Position numbers and translations under genes: made by a program
In this document: one piece after another, positions 21,764-32,270 of the stretch
Layout: each line of letters begins with the position of its first letter
How positions within the stretch are numbered: the stretch's first letter is position 1
Source: Bretschneidera sinensis
Lineage: Eukaryota > Streptophyta > Magnoliopsida > Brassicales > Akaniaceae
Assembly: GCA_023935145.1 (NCBI GenBank)
Contig: CM043700.1
Span: forward strand, 67,975,620-68,039,619
Length of the DNA stretch: 64,000 nt
Reading direction: 5' to 3'
Notes under the pieces: model-generated
Told to the model about the DNA's origin: nothing
What the model saw: the letters and a program-made list of their open reading frames with translations, nothing else
Database searches by the model: none

Positions 21764-23060
21764 CCTCCATTGGATCCTCCTCGCACGCCAAAGAAAAGTT
21801 TTAGAACTACTCTACCTCTAGGTTCTCTCCTAAAGCCAGATCCCGAGGCTTTTCAATGTCCAAAAACCGCATTGACCTAGACAGGAGATTGGACTAGAGA
21901 ATAAACAAAGCCTTTAAAGCGAGGAACGCCAACGTCCTCGACGACCTTAGCTCGAAAAATCCACCTTTTACTTGGGAAATCCTCGAAGGTCCTCTACCTC
22001 GACACTTTCGGATGCCGATTATCAAGGCGTACGATGGAACCATGGATCCCTACGATGGAACCATGGATCCCGTAGATTATCTTCAGCATTACAAGACTAT
22101 CATGATGTTGCACCACCATCCTGATGCTGTTATGTGCAAGGCTTTTCCTATGACCCTGGAAAAAGTTGCTAACACCTGGTACAACCACCTTAAACCTAGT
22201 AGCATCGGCTCATTCAAAGAGCTGAGTCGCGCCTTCGCATCTGACTTCCTGAGCAGCAAGGGGTCACGGAAGACCTCCCAAAGCCTCTTTAGCATCATCC
22301 AACATAAAAGAGAAAGGCTTCGAGAATACATGTCCTTGTTCAACGCAGTTGCCTGGGAAATCCCTAACCTAGACCCTACCATCCAAACTTTAGTATTTTA
22401 GAATGGGCTCAAATAGGAAACTTTTAGCTTCAAGTTGACCAAACACCCTTCTAAGGATATGAACGACATACTCGCTCAAGCCGAGAAGTATATGATCGGA
22501 AAAGATGATAAGGTCTTCAGAAGAGAGACAAAAGGTGGAATAGACAAAAGAAAAAGGGACCCTAATGAACCCATGGAAGGCTTCATCAAGAAATCACGTC
22601 TAGAAGGGAGGGCAAGAGCTCTCCTCATCTTCGAGAACTCCACCCCATTGTCTGCCTCCAGGACGAATATACTCCTGAATATCCAAGATCGGGACCTCCT
22701 TTGTTGGCCTCCAAGATCATTTTATCCTAGTAGAATCCGATCCAAGTGGTGTCACTTCTATAAGGACCACAATCATGACACCAAGGAATGCCACGCATTC
22801 AAGGAGTAACTTGAGTCCCTTATCCAAAGGGGATATTTAAGGGAATACATCGGATCTCATCAAGTCTCAGATTACGAAGATCATCCCCGTCGCCTATCTC
22901 GGCAGGCCTTAGAGAAGTCGTATAGGGAATGCCAGAGCCTAAGGAGGAGACCCAGGCAGAGTCCTAAAAAGCCTGTTAGAGAAGAGAAACGCCATCGAAA
23001 TAATCAAGGGCATCCTTCTACTATCACTGGCACCATCAAATCCATCTTTGGATGATCGAC
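21764..23060 (+). pseudogene. Tat gag, main part after nested insertion
   Basis: The retrotransposon gag domain is clear: PPFTWEILEGPLPRHFRMP, VDYLQHYKTIM, MCKAFPMTLEKVANTWYNHL and SFKELSRAFASDFLS. The C-terminal zinc-binding segment reads WCHFYKDHNHDTKECHAFKE. Stops at about 22399, 22414 and 22807 sit at expected Gln codons. A 21-bp tandem duplication (22030-22050 and 22051-22071) repeats YDGTMDP. Gag is the particle protein; this copy is split and dead. Confidence 0.85.
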
Positions 23061-23139
23061 TGCGGAAAGCCTGTCTATTTGTGGGAAGAAGGTTTACGCC
23101 CAGTTAGTGGCGTCAGCCAGCGGACTTTACAAGTGAATC

Positions 23140-23620
23140 AAGACAGATTAGGTGACATCTTTTACAGATGAGGATCTAGAGGGAGTACAGACTCCACATG
23201 ACGACAATGTGGTTATATCTTTAATCATTGCTAACTACAATGTCGAGCGAGTCCTGGTGGACAATGGAAGCTCGACGGATAACCTTTTCTACGAAGCCTT
23301 CCAACATATGAAGCTAAAGAAGGACTAACTCAAGACAATGTCGTCTTCTTTGTATGGATTTTTTGGGACACCGGTGTTCGTTGAAGGGAGCATAGTTCTC
23401 CTAGTCATAGTAGGGACTCCACTGCAGATCACTATCGTAAAAACTATGTTCTTGGTAGTATAGCATCTGTCGTCGTACAATGTAATGCTTTGGAAACCTA
23501 CCCTCAACGAGATAAGTGTAGTGGTCTCCACATATCAAATAAACGTAAAGTTTCCTACTAGAAAATATGTGGGGGAGGTTTGAGGCAACCAGCAAGCTTC
23601 CCAGTCTTGCTACTTGAATT
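23140..23620 (+). pseudogene. Tat protease domain, broken
   Basis: SFTDEDLEGVQTPHDDNVVISLIIANYNVERVLVDNGSS, followed by a downstream YGFFGTPVFVEGSI segment, is the retropepsin region of Tat elements. The catalytic site reads VDNGSS where D-x-G-S is usual. Stops at about 23135, 23150, 23327 and 23463 replace expected Arg and Gln codons. Confidence 0.75.
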
Positions 23621-25190
23621 CTATAAAGGGTCAAATGAAGGTTAAGGTTTTGCCCTTAGAAATAGAAGACTTGAAGGATGAACTCAAGACTCCACGAGGA
23701 CAGCCAAAAGAGGAACTAATCCCCATTCCCTTAAGCGAAGGGGATTTTAAGATTGTATTGATCAAGTCTGGTCTCGCTGAAGATCTTGAAGATTCCTTAA
23801 TTTCATTTTTATGGAGAAACCATGATATCTTCGCCTGATCAGCCTTTGATATGCCTAGGATTGATCCTTCAGTTATTGTCCATCGACCAAATGTGGACCT
23901 GAATCATCGACTCGTAGTCCAAAAGAAGTGGGCGTTCACCCCTGAGTGACAGAGTGCCATCAAAGAAGAAGTAGACAAGCTCTTAACGATTGGTTTCATT
24001 GAAGAAATCAATTATCCGTAATGGATCGCCAATGTGGTAATGGTAAAAAAGCCTAATGGTAAGTGGAGGATTTGCATCGACTTTACAAACCTCAACAAGG
24101 CTTGCTCAAAAGGACATTTTTCCCCTGCCTCAGATCGACCAGCTGGTTGATGACACCTCTGGGCATGAATTGCTCAGTTTCATGGACGCATACTCCGAGT
24201 ACAATCAAATTTTTATGCATAAATCCTATCGATCCAAGACCACCTTCATCACAGACAAAGGCCTGTACTGCTACAAGGTAATGTCTTTTGGGCTCAAGAA
24301 CGCAAGAGCTACTTACCAGAGGCTGGTCAATAAGATTTTCGAGGAGCAGATCGGGAGGAATATAGAAGTCTATATGGATGACATGCTTGTTAAAAGCATC
24401 ATCTCCAGGGATCACGAATCAGACTTGGATGAAGAATTTGAGATACTCTGCCACTACTAGATGAGGTTAAACCCAACCAAATGCGCATTTGGAGCTTCAT
24501 GGTAACATAGTGGGGATAGAGGGCAACCCCGAAAAAATAAGAGCGATCATGGATATGATCACTCCTCGAAAAATTAAAGAGGTGCAAAGATTGACCGGGC
24601 GAGTAGCTATGCTCAACCGCTTTATGTCTAAGTTTGCCGAAAGATGTCTACCTTTCTTCAGATCAATTAAGAAAGCCAAGGATTTCACTTGGGATGAAGA
24701 ATGTTAGAGAGCATTTGAAGAACTAAAAGAATATCTGACCTTAACATCTCTCCTAACTAAACCCGTCGTAGGAGAATAGTTCTTTCTCTACATATCAGCG
24801 AACCAGGATGTGGTAGCCTCGGTCTTAATTCGAGAAGATGCGGGGATACAAAAGCCCATTTATTATGTCAGTCAGGTCTTGCACGACACTGAAACAAGAT
24901 ATCTCCCGATCAGAAAGTTAGCATATATTCTCTTGATCACGGTTAGGAAGCTGCGATCATATTTCCAAGCTCATACTATAGTGCTCCTTACCAATCAGTC
25001 TCTATGGCAAGTTTTCCATAAGCCGGACATCTCTGGAAGGATGGTCAGATTGTCCATCGAGTTGGGTGAATTTGATATTCGATACAAACCTTGCACCTCT
25101 ATCAAAGCGCAGGCCCTAGTCGATTTCATAATTGAGAAGACTTTATCCAACAGTTCAATTAAAATCGAAGCCCCAAAGGAAGCCGAGTAG
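23621..25190 (+). pseudogene. Tat reverse transcriptase and first RNase H, broken
   Basis: RT starts after SLISFLWRNHDIFA and DMPRIDPSVI. GKWRICIDFTNLNKAC, the catalytic YMDD (24371-24382, EVYMDDMLVKS) and LTGRVAMLNRFMSK follow. RNase H reads KPIYYVSQVLHDTETRY and RYKPCTSIKAQALVDFI. Frameshifts lie near 24100 and 24480. Stops at about 23836, 23948 and 24020 replace expected Trp, Arg and Gln. Domains and order are clear, but the polyprotein is not continuous. Confidence 0.88.
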
Positions 25191-25590
25191 ACACCAAATT
25201 GGAAACTGTATGTAGACGGCTCGTCCAATGACAACGGCTTCGGAGCGGGCCTCATTCTTAGCATCCCTGAAGTATTCATTGTTGAGTATGCCCTAAGGTT
25301 TAGGTTCAAGGCCTCAAACAATGAGGCCGAGTACGAGGCATTGTTCGATGGAATGACACTCGCCAAAACACTAGCCGTTGAGGCTTTAGAGGTTTATAGT
25401 GACTCACAACTGGTAGTGAACCAGATGACCGGCGAATTCAAAGCCAAAGACGTAAAGTGAGATATCTAGAGAAAGCTTGTGAGCTCGAGGCTACCTTCAA
25501 AAAGTTCTGAATAGTCAAAGTGCCTCGGGCGGAGAACACGAAGGCGAATGCCTTGTCTCGGATCTCGGCTCGCATCCTCCAAACATTCTG
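25191..25590 (+). pseudogene. Second RNase H (plant/archaeal type) of Tat element
   Basis: Just after the first RNase H the frame reads LYVDGSSNDNGFGAGL, then SNNEAEYEALFDGM, then VYSDSQLVVNQMTGEF. These are the Asp, Glu and Asp landmarks of a second, cellular-type RNase H. This extra domain between the ordinary RNase H and integrase is a defining trait of the Tat lineage. A stop (tga at 25458) and a frameshift near the end break it. Confidence 0.85.
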
Positions 25591-27202
25591 ATTTTACTCA
25601 TGTTGTCTATGTTGAAACCCTCCCAAATCTAAGTATCGACAAAGTACAGGTTATGTCACTCGTCAAAGAGAAACCTAGATGAACCCTATCCTCAGCTGCT
25701 TGGCAGATGACACACTCCCATATCAGAAGGGTAAGGCCAAAAAATTCATCTCTCGTGCCTCGAGGTATGCTATAATTGACGGACAGCTATACAAAAAAGG
25801 AAATGTGTAGTTCTAATTGATGCCGATTACACTACCAGAGTGGTACACCAAGGCATATGTGGAAATAAGCTCGGAGACCGAGCTCTGATATTCAAAATAC
25901 TTCGCCATGGTTACTATTGGCCCCAGATGAGCCGCGATGCAGCCATGATGGTAAAAAAATGCAGAAATTATCAACAACATGCCTCGATCCCCCATCGACC
26001 AACCAATCTCTTTACATCAATCGCCAGCACTTTTTCCTTCGCCATATGGAGAATAGATATCTTTAGTCCATTACGGGAGGCATTAGGACAAAAGAAACAT
26101 TTGATAGTAGCCATCAAGATCTTTACCAAGTGGGTAGAAGCCGAACCCCTCGCTAGCATTTCTGACTATCAGACCTGAGGGTTTGTGTGGAAGTCAATTA
26201 TCTACAGATTCGGCATACCAAGGGTATTAGTCACCGACAATGGTATGCAGTTTGCTAGCACTCGATTAAAATCTTTCTGCCAAGACCTCCAGATCGAACA
26301 AGGATTTTCCTCGGTAGGCTATCCTCACGCCAACAAACAAGTCAAAGTAACGAACAAAACTCTCCTGCAGGTCATCAAGAAAAAGGCTTGAAAATGCAGA
26401 TCAATAGTGGGTCATTCCCCTTCTAAATGTCCTTTGGGCATTAAAGCATCTCATTCTTCCCCTTGATGGCCTACCCTCTTAAATAACGAATAATTATCAG
26501 TGAAGAATTTCCTAGTCTTCCCTTTGATAGCCTACCCTATTAAATGTATACAAAAGAACATGAGAAGTTCCAGCTTTATAATGGTGAAGTTTGGGTTGTT
26601 ATTTTGTCTTGAACCCATTTAAGCTATCTTACTTTAATATTAACTTAAACATCTCCAATACACTATAAAGAAATCATACTTCAATATAAAAAAATAAAAA
26701 AAAAATTTTCCCTGGATGTACATTATTTTTCAAAAAAGGGTGTCCTTTGGGCCTACCAGACCACCACTCGGACACCCATTGGAGAGACCCCATTTTTCTT
26801 GGCTTACGAATCCGAGGCTGTAATACCCCTCGAGATAGGAACTCCATATTTATGGATACAGAAATACAATGAAGTCGATAACGAAGAGCCACTCAAAATG
26901 AATACTGACTTTATCGACGAGGCTAAAGACAAAACTCAGATCAAGCTTGCCGCCTACCACCAGAGGGTATCGAGGTTCTTCAAATCCCTAGTCAAGGAGA
27001 GAGCTTTCAGATTGCAAGACCTGGTCTTAAGAAAGCACAAGGTATCTCATGTCAGGAAGACGGGGGAGCTCTTTCCAAATTGGGAAGGTCCTTACCGCAT
27101 CAAAAGAGTTTGTTGAGCAGGCACGTTCGAACTTGAAGACTTGGATGGTAAACCAGTGCAACACACTTGGAATGCGGAGAACCTCTGCAAGTTCTACTAA
27201 TA
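25591..27202 (+). pseudogene. Tat integrase, broken and split by a 301-bp insertion
   Basis: The zinc region reads GYYWPQMSRDAAMMVKKCRNYQ. The core shows WRIDIFSPL, VTDNGMQFAS and NKQVKVTNKTLL, where the expected catalytic Glu is not clearly kept (VKVTNK in place of a VExTNK-type motif). The 301-bp insertion (26440-26740) separates this from the C-terminal part: TTTRTPIGETPFFLAYESEAVIP, YHQRVSRFFKSLVKERAF and NWEGPYRI. The final stop is near 27200. Confidence 0.85.
26440..26740. mobile_element. 301-bp unclassified insertion in Tat integrase
   Basis: The sequence is flanked by identical 12-bp direct repeats, tgtcctttgggc, at 26428-26439 and 26741-26752. Without it and one repeat the integrase frame joins smoothly (PLLNVLWA to YQTTTRTPIG). 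It has no terminal inverted repeats and is A-rich towards its right end (26680-26705 and 26731-26737). It contains two related segments, ttccccttgatggcctaccc and ttccctttgatagcctaccc. The target duplication length and A-rich end fit a SINE or other retroposed sequence better than a MITE, but no Pol III boxes were recognised. Confidence 0.7.
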
Positions 27203-27530
27203 AGACACCTTTAAGGGTTCCCTAGCTATCGCCAATTTAGTTTCACCAATGTTTGCTTTGCCAAATTTGTTTCACCCATTATGTTTCGTAAGTATTGATG
27301 TAATACTTATTCTTCATAAAAAGAAACGGTTCATTTTTTCCCCACGTTTTTAGTTTCTTCTGCACCAAGGAAAGAGCCCGAGGCATTTCCCTCTCGACTT
27401 CCTATTCTAATTGCAAGTAAGAGTATAGAACACTTAGACAAATGGAAAATAAAAGGGCTATCTTCATTAACTTAGAAAGTTTTTTACAAAATGGCACTAA
27501 TGGCAAAAGGTACAAAAAAAGAGAAAAATC
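27203..27530. other. Tat spacer after pol, no gene
   Basis: Short AT-rich stretch between the end of the integrase and the end of the antisense gene. I see nothing in it. Confidence 0.6.
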
Positions 27531-29662
27531 CTACTCTATATCCACCTCATCCTCCTCAACAGTGGGGCCTTCGCCTCCATCCTCAACACTAGAGCCTTGG
27601 CCCTCATCCCTAGCATCTTCCTCATCAGAAGGGATCTCCACTATGTAGAAATCCTGGCCCAGGTATGCAGTCAAAGCTTGCTTCTTAGCCTCCTCAAAAC
27701 CCTTGAGGCAGAAGTCTTTAGCTGCCACCTCCACAGCTAACTTAAACTCGTAGGACTCCTTGAAGTTGGCCATGGCCCTCTCAAAAGCTTCTTTCTTGTC
27801 CTGAAGTTTAGTTAGCTCCGCTTCAGCAGCATCTTGCCTTGACCAGGCCTCCTCAAAGTCCTCTATCAGCATGGCCTGTCCCCTCTTTAAGTGGTTGGTC
27901 TCCACCACTTTCCTTGCGAGAGATTCTCGTAGGGTCCAGATGAAGTTGTGGCAATCTCCTAACTTCTTATCCAAGTTAAGACACTGACGAAAGAGAACAC
28001 TCGAAGCTATGTTCAACTAAAAAAATAAAGCAAGATTAGAACTCCTCAGAGATAGGCAGAAATATCATAATAAAACTTAAAGGACCATGGGATACGTGAG
28101 AGGCCAAACCTTCGACCATCACAGCCAAGCTTTCCATAGGTTCCTGGATCAGTCTGGCCATATCCTTTGGAAGGATTTCCCGGATCAAGTGCTCCTGAGC
28201 AACGTTGGCACTTTTGAAGCACGAGTTGCCAACCTTCACGAGCCAGTTCGGCTTGAAGACATCAAGAAGGTGGGACTGGACGGGAGCTGCCACCCTCATG
28301 GGAAGAGGAGAGAGAGTGGTAGCCATATCATCCTCCATCATGATAAGAGTAGGAGAAGGGGTATGAGAACTTCTCGTATTATCTTTCTTCACAGAAGACT
28401 GAGCTGCCAGCACCTGAGCCTCCTTATCCAGCCTCTTCTTTTAGGATAACTTGGCTGCCCTCCGCACAGTTTTAAGAGCGTCCATGGCTGAAAAATACAA
28501 CAAGGCATTAGTACAAGAAACAGAAAGGAAAAATAAGTACAAAGGAAATGACTCGGACCTATCTGTTCGTTTGGACCTTCAGGGAAAAGCCCAAGCCTAG
28601 CCAACTTGGCGATCTGGTAGAGGAGTTCAACTACAATATTCCTACCAATCATATCCTACAGGCTGTCTATCTCCCTATTCAAAAGATTACGTTTCTTATT
28701 TCACTTAACCAAGTCCAAGTCCCATTGGGAAGGCTAGTCGAAGCCCCTCTCACTTTGAACATAAAAGAAACTCTTCTTCCATTGCTTAATGCTTGAGGGA
28801 GTCTTCTCCAATAATCCTCTTCTAGGCTTGGAACTCAGTACTACCTACCGGTTCTCCTTGTGCTTATTAATCAGAAAGAGGTTCTTGAATACATTCATGT
28901 TCATTACCCCCTTCAATTTGATATTGACATAGATAAATGCCATAAAAAAATGTATGGAGTTTGGTACAAGTTGACACAAGTAATCCTATAGTACCTAAGA
29001 ATCGTGCAAACAAAGGGATAACAGGGTAACCTGAGCCCAACCTTAAGGTGGCGCTCATACAGGCATAGTTCACCCTCTTTCAGGTAATCATAGACATGCT
29101 CCCCAACTCCAACATTCCTAAGTTTGAACTCCTCGGGGATCCTATATGTGATTCTTATCCCTTCAAGCTCATCATTTGTTAGCTTATTAGGGGAGATGTT
29201 GGCTGTAAAACCTATTTGGCCTTTCATCCTCTCCTATCTCCTCTCGAAGCATGCAAAAGGCATGGTTTCCCTCGGTGGAGGAAGAAATGACTCATCTCCC
29301 TCACACAGAACCAAGGCACAAGAGTCTCCTGAGGAGACATTCACCTCAGCCTCCCGGCCATCGTGACTACCACGGTTGTCAACATCGCTGCTTCCTCTAG
29401 TATCATCCTCACTACCTCTAGTATCATCCCTACTTCTTGTGCTACCACTATTACCATTATTGCTATCACTACCACTACCTCTATCATGGTAAACATTGAA
29501 AAAAAAATATGAGTATAGGAGAATATGACTCACCGATCGAGGGCTCTGAGAAGTTTCAAGTATGCCGAGTACCGAGCTATCAAACTTCCAAATTCTGAGC
29601 TCCCGTGTAGACAGACAGTCTGAGCACTCAAACTCCCAAACTCTGAGCTCCCATATAGACAA
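27531..29662 (-). pseudogene. Antisense spliced accessory gene of Tat element (gypsy-type transposon domain)
   Basis: Read on the minus strand, exons lie at about 29662-29534, 29480-28559, 28487-28077 and 28016-27531. Introns have GT...AG ends: gtgagtcat ... catgatag, gtccgagtca ... tttttcag and gttttattat ... ttttttag. Exon 2 encodes NDELEGIRITYRIPEEFKLR, GEHVYDYLKEGELCLYERHL and GLRLPCYPFVCTILRYY, resembling the 'putative gypsy type transposon' family (PF04195-like). Exon 4 encodes a charged, probably coiled-coil segment and an acidic tail (IPSDEEDARDEGQG). An in-frame stop lies near 29232 and others near 28850. Extra antisense ORFs between pol and the 3' LTR are known in Tat-lineage elements; their function is unknown. 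Confidence 0.65.
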
Positions 29663-30108
29663 ACACTCCGAGCTCTCAAAACTCCGAAAGCTCTCAAAAT
29701 TTTTATAACTAGCAATGAAATGAAGAGCAAAGGGAAGTCATTCCCTTTATCAAGAGCTCCTCACACATAAAACGATGAGGCATCATTTACTTAGTCGTAT
29801 TCTCGAACATAGAAATAACACTTTTCTCCGCAATCAATAAAGATATCGCCTCTTTAAAATCCTTAGGACATGCGTCGACACTTCTCAGCATTTAAAAGGA
29901 CGGCTCAAGGTATCCCCCAATTAATAACCAAATGATGGGACAAGAAGACATGCCCAGATACAAGGGTCAAGCCCAAGTCTTAAAACTCCAGGCCCAAAGT
30001 CTAACATCTTGGGCCTAAAACTAAAATATGGTCATTTGCACTAAAACTCGTAAAAACCAAAAGGGCCAGGAAGCCCCATGAAATTCATTCTTTAAGATCA
30101 AGTCTTTT
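29663..30108. other. Tat spacer upstream (minus strand) of the antisense gene
   Basis: No open gene. Short ctcagagtttgggag-like segments related to the neighbouring minisatellite recur at 29540-29700. If the antisense gene is transcribed, its promoter should lie here or in the minisatellite. No clear TATA box seen. Confidence 0.45.
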
Positions 30109-30742
30109 CTCCTCGGACTTCTCCAAAGACTCCGAGCAGTTGTAGTCCATGTTCAAACTCCTTGGATTTCTCCAAAGACTTCGAGCAGTTGGAGTGCATG
30201 TTCAAACTCCTCGGACTTCTCTAAAGACTCCCAGCAATTGTAGTCCATGTTCAACTCCTTGTGCTTCTCCAAAGACTCTGAGTAGTTGGAGTCCATATTC
30301 AACTCCTCGTGCTTCTCCAAAGACTCCGAGCAGTTGAAGTGCATGTTTAACTCATCAGACTTCTCCAAACACTCCCAGTAGTTGGAGTGCATGTTCAACT
30401 CCTTGTGCTTCTCCAAAGACTCTGAGCTGTTGGAATCCATGATCAATTTCTTCTCCAAAGACTCTGAGCAGTTGAAGTCCATGCTTAACTCCTCGTGCTT
30501 CTCCAAAGACTCCGAGAAGTTGGAGTCTATGATCAACTCCTTGGACTTCTCCAAAGACTCTGAGTAGCTAGAGTCAATGATAAACTCTTCGGACTTCTCC
30601 AAAGACTCCGAACAGTTGAAGTTCATGATCAACTCCTCGTTTTTCTCCAAAGACTCCGAGCAGTTGGAGTCCATGTTCAACTCCTCGGATTTTTCCAAAG
30701 ACTCAGAGAAGTTAGAGTCCATGTTTAACTCCACGGACTCAA
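30109..30742. repeat. 48-bp minisatellite, about 13 copies
   Basis: Each unit holds cttctccaaagactccgag, then cagttggagtccatg, then ttcaactcctcg. One unit is about 42 bp; the rest are close to 48 bp, so a reading frame is kept. The minus strand has one open frame (30153-30749) made of a 16-residue repeat of the type SESLEKxEELNMDSNC. Each unit contains an inverted pair, ctcgga/tccgag, able to form a small hairpin. Tandem repeats near the 3' end are common in Tat elements, so I treat this as a repeat and not a gene. Confidence 0.93.
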
Positions 30743-31060
30743 TCACCAAACTCCGAGTAGCTTTGACTTAGTGTCAACTCCTCGGACTAACTCCGAGTAG
30801 TTTAGACTAAGTATCAACTCCTCAGACTCAATCGTCAAACTCCGTGCAGCTTTTATTGAGTGTCAACTCCTCGGATTCAGTCACCAAACTCCGAGCAGTG
30901 TCAACTCCTCGGATTCAATCACCAAACTCTGAGCAGCTTTGATTGAGTATCAACTCCTTGAATTCAAAACACTAAACTCCGAGTAGTCCAGACTAAGTAT
31001 CAAATCCTCAGATTCAATAGCCAAACTCCGAGTAGTTCTTGACTGAATGTCAATGCGTTG
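30743..31060. repeat. Second, related tandem repeat (about 50-60 bp units)
   Basis: Units contain gtgtcaactcctcgga, ttcaatcaccaaactccgag and cagctttgattgagt. Roughly five to six diverged copies follow the 48-bp array and share its ctcctcgga and ctccgag core. It is probably an older expansion from the same seed. Confidence 0.8.
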
Positions 31061-31224
31061 GAGCAATCGCCAAATTTCGGGCCGTTTCCCAAACACCTCT
31101 GAGGTGTTTCGGTAAGACTCCGTGGGTGACTAGCCTCATCGCAACCGGGTTCGAACCACTGCTTCAACCCTATGCTATCTACTTCCTCAAGTACAAAAGT
31201 ATACTTAAGGAAGTGGAGGGCATC

Positions 31225-31726
31225 TGACTTGAGAGAAAATTCCCCTACCAATAATGTAATGACACGTGTCAGTCTCTATGATAGAAAAGGTAATTTCTTA
31301 ACCATAACAAGACGACCAATCACCTCCTGACACGTAGCAAGAGGCATAATGGAAATTTTACACTGCAAGATCTGATGTTGTTACACCGTTCTAACTTCTA
31401 GATAAACTCGCACAGCAGATGGATAAATTTAAAAGAATACTACTCCTATCCTAACACTACAGTTGTCTCATGATCAAACTCTACACCTTCACACTATAAA
31501 TAAGAGTCTTTATAAACCAAAAGGTATGAACAATTCTGAGCTTATAGCCTCGATCATTTTTCTTATTTATTTCATTCTTTAGAAAAATCCCTAAACTAAC
31601 TAAGGCATTAGAGAGTCCTTCGGAGGCACCCCTCTCAACCTTCGGGACTTTAGGTTTTAGCTTCGTTTGTGTGTGCAGGTCCCACTCTTCGACGGTTCGA
31701 ATTTCGATAGAATTTCAACATCAACA
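31225..31726 (+). repeat. Tat 3' LTR
   Basis: It is 502 bp, TGACTTGAGAG...CATCAACA, matching 12210-12715. It has a TATA-like ctataaataag at 31495-31505. The purine-rich aaggaagtggagggcatc just before it (31207-31224) is the likely polypurine tract. The target duplication tggcc follows at 31727-31731. Confidence 0.9.
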
Positions 31727-32270
31727 TGGCCCAAGCTGGAGCCCGGTCACGTCATAAAGTCACAATAGTTTCTAGGCAAAGCCTATGCCATAAATCAAAA
31801 GGCATCAGTTTAAATCAAAAGTTGTGATTTAAACAGAAAATGTGTGAGATTTTAATTATTTTTTAGACATGATAATAAGGCTTTCTTTAAATATGGAACA
31901 ACATGTCTTTTTAGAATGAAGCATTTGAAGAGGTACTTCTGCACCTATAAATACCCCTCACTTCCCACTTTCAGAATATAATTATTTTTCATTCTTTCGT
32001 CTCTCTTTCTCTCTCAAAAACTCTATCAAAATATTTCAAAGCTGAATTAAATCTGAAGTTCTTCAGATTTTGTTGTCTGCGTACTTCAAACTAGAGACTT
32101 GGTTGTATTCGAGAGGATTATTCGTTTACAACCCATAGCAAACTTGGTTAAACAAGTGGGGATGAATACAGTTTTAAAAATAATGTTTACAATACGGTTC
32201 TAAGTCTTGATTCTCATATTATGTTTTCATTTACAATTTTTTACAACAATGGTGACTTTACTATATTTTA
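31727..32270 (+). other. Right part of a split LTR-like remnant
   Basis: A TATA-like ctataaata (31945-31953) is followed by a CT-rich leader (ctttcgtctctctttctctc, about 31998) and ttcgagaggattattcg and caagtggggatgaatac motifs that I associate with plant copia LTRs. It joins 11807-12209 once the Tat element is removed. No partner LTR or coding part exists here, so it may be a solo LTR. Low certainty. Confidence 0.35.

Larger units (their letters stand above)
12210..31726 (+). mobile_element. Ty3-gypsy retrotransposon, Tat lineage, with nested chromovirus
   Basis: LTRs of about 0.5 kb (12210-12715, 31225-31726) enclose gag, protease, RT, RNase H, a second plant-type RNase H and integrase, which is the Tat-lineage order. 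Target duplication is CGGCC at 12205-12209 and TGGCC at 31727-31731, one base different. A chromovirus (13154-21758) plus its 5-bp duplication interrupts gag, so the element itself is about 10.9 kb. It has an antisense accessory gene and minisatellites between pol and the 3' LTR. All coding regions carry stops. Confidence 0.9.

Noticed and set aside
26440..26740. MITE identity of the 301-bp insertion
   Set aside because: No terminal inverted repeats, and a 12-bp duplication does not fit common MITE superfamilies (2, 3, 8 or 9 bp).
29500..29662. Independent small gene starting at 29662 on the minus strand
   Set aside because: Better explained as the first exon of the antisense gene, because a good GT...AG intron (29533-29481) interrupts the frame.
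30153..30749. 198-codon open frame on the minus strand
   Set aside because: It consists entirely of the 48-bp minisatellite; openness follows from a unit length divisible by three. Kept as a repeat.
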